In this document: one piece after another, positions 24,321 through 24,569 of the stretch
How the letters are laid out: each line of letters starts with the position of its first letter
Numbering within the stretch: position 1 is the stretch's first letter
NCBI GenBank assembly: GCA_964486145.1
Contig: CAZAMT010000027.1
Location: forward strand, 1 to 24,569
DNA length: 24,569 nucleotides
Source: CAZAMT01 sp964486145
GTDB lineage: Bacteria; Bacteroidota; Bacteroidia; Bacteroidales; JAAAOM01
Direction of reading: 5' to 3'
Translations under genes and position numbers: made by a program
Notes under the pieces: generated by a model
What the model was told of the DNA's origin: nothing
Databases searched by the model: none
The model's input: the letters and a program-made list of their open reading frames with translations, nothing else

Positions 24321-24553
24321 GCAATGAACTGGAAAAACTAAGAAAACGGGTACATCTGCTGGAAGAATTGATAAAGGAGAAAGACCGTCAACTGCAATCC
24401 TACAAGACTTCCACTGAGTCGTTATTGGCAGGCGCTGATAAATCGAAATCCGAGTACCTGGAAGAAAAAAAACGAAAGGAAGAGTATGCTGCTTTGAATG
24501 AAGAGTTTACAGCGACCAACGAACTGTATCTATTTAAAGGAGGTGTTAAATGA
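24317..24553 (+). CDS. Coiled-coil N-terminus of a coupled sensor gene, apparently frameshifted
   Basis: Starts at ATG 24317 inside the kinase stop (ATGA). The 78 residues are almost wholly coiled coil (LEKLRKRVHLLEELIKEKDR), and the end, AALNEEFTATNELYLF, resembles the linkers that precede PAS domains in Bacteroidota kinases. The frame then reads KGGVK and stops at 24553. In the +1 frame, from 24537, the sequence continues KEVLNDLDVHT and is open to the window end, which suits the coiled coil better. So this is probably the start of a second sensor kinase split by a one-base shift near 24536-24540. Alternatively it is a complete small protein followed by a new gene at ATG 24550, which has the strong ribosome binding site AAAGGAGG (24536-24543). 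Confidence 0.55.
   Translation: MSNELEKLRKRVHLLEELIKEKDRQLQSYKTSTESLLAGADKSKSEYLEEKKRKEEYAALNEEFTATNELYLFKGGVK
24536..24543 (+). promoter_or_regulatory. Strong Shine-Dalgarno-like sequence at window end
   Basis: AAAGGAGG lies six bases before an ATG at 24550 whose frame (M-I-L-M-Y-T) stays open to the end of the window. Shine-Dalgarno sequences are otherwise weak in this window, so it either marks a real downstream start or sits by chance at an apparent frameshift in the coiled-coil gene. Confidence 0.35.
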
Positions 24554-24569
24554 TCTTGATGTACACACG

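Noticed and set aside
24531..24553. Canonical -1 programmed frameshift heptamer TTTAAAG
   Set aside because: The phase is wrong (the reading frame is TTT AAA G rather than T TTA AAG), and the natural continuation needs a +1, not a -1, shift.

Overview
The window looks like a chromosomal segment of a free-living, respiring member of the Bacteroidota (Bacteroidetes). The evidence is the gene content (a one-piece CcsBA cytochrome c synthase, an ~800-residue MacB/FtsX-type permease without its own ATPase, a paired TldD/TldE, an 'orphan' PhoR-like kinase), a low-GC base composition, weak Shine-Dalgarno sequences, and several -7 boxes close to the phylum's TAnnTTTG consensus. I cannot place it below phylum.

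Layout. Bases 1-1200 are mostly non-coding. They hold hairpins, one orphan membrane-anchored small protein (385-696) and two related ~110-125 bp repeat elements that bracket it. Bases 1204-4066 form an oxidative-stress pair: catalase-peroxidase KatG, then a PerR-type Fur-family regulator, separated by a palindromic attC-like element. Bases 4413-5243 (minus) encode a DNA/RNA ligase-family nucleotidyltransferase. Bases 5423-10559 are a tightly packed cytochrome-assembly operon: CcsBA (haem delivery and ligation to apocytochrome c), a Sco/SenC protein (copper delivery to oxidase CuA), a UbiA-family protein that is probably haem O synthase (with altered aspartate motifs), and a small membrane protein. 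Together these suggest biogenesis of a c-type haem-copper oxidase whose subunits lie outside the window.

Bases 10673-14289 carry a MacB-like permease and a two-helix histidine kinase without an adjacent response regulator. Bases 14529-17421 encode TldD (with an apparent twin-arginine signal) and TldE (without one), followed by an interleaved compound palindrome and a strong intrinsic terminator. Bases 17648-18361 hold gene remnants on the minus strand. Then come MTA phosphorylase (minus), a divergent HAD hydrolase-thioesterase pair (plus), a secreted TPR protein with what looks like a dead M48-type protease core (minus), a cytosolic PAS/GAF histidine kinase (plus), and the start of a translationally coupled coiled-coil gene that appears frameshifted at the window edge.

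I see no CRISPR array, rRNA, tRNA, complete insertion sequence or prophage, and no clear multi-gene novel system. The best leads are small: the repeat-bracketed orphan gene, the attC-like element, the PerR with an altered zinc site, the Tat/non-Tat TldD/TldE pair, the interleaved palindrome, and the pseudo-protease.
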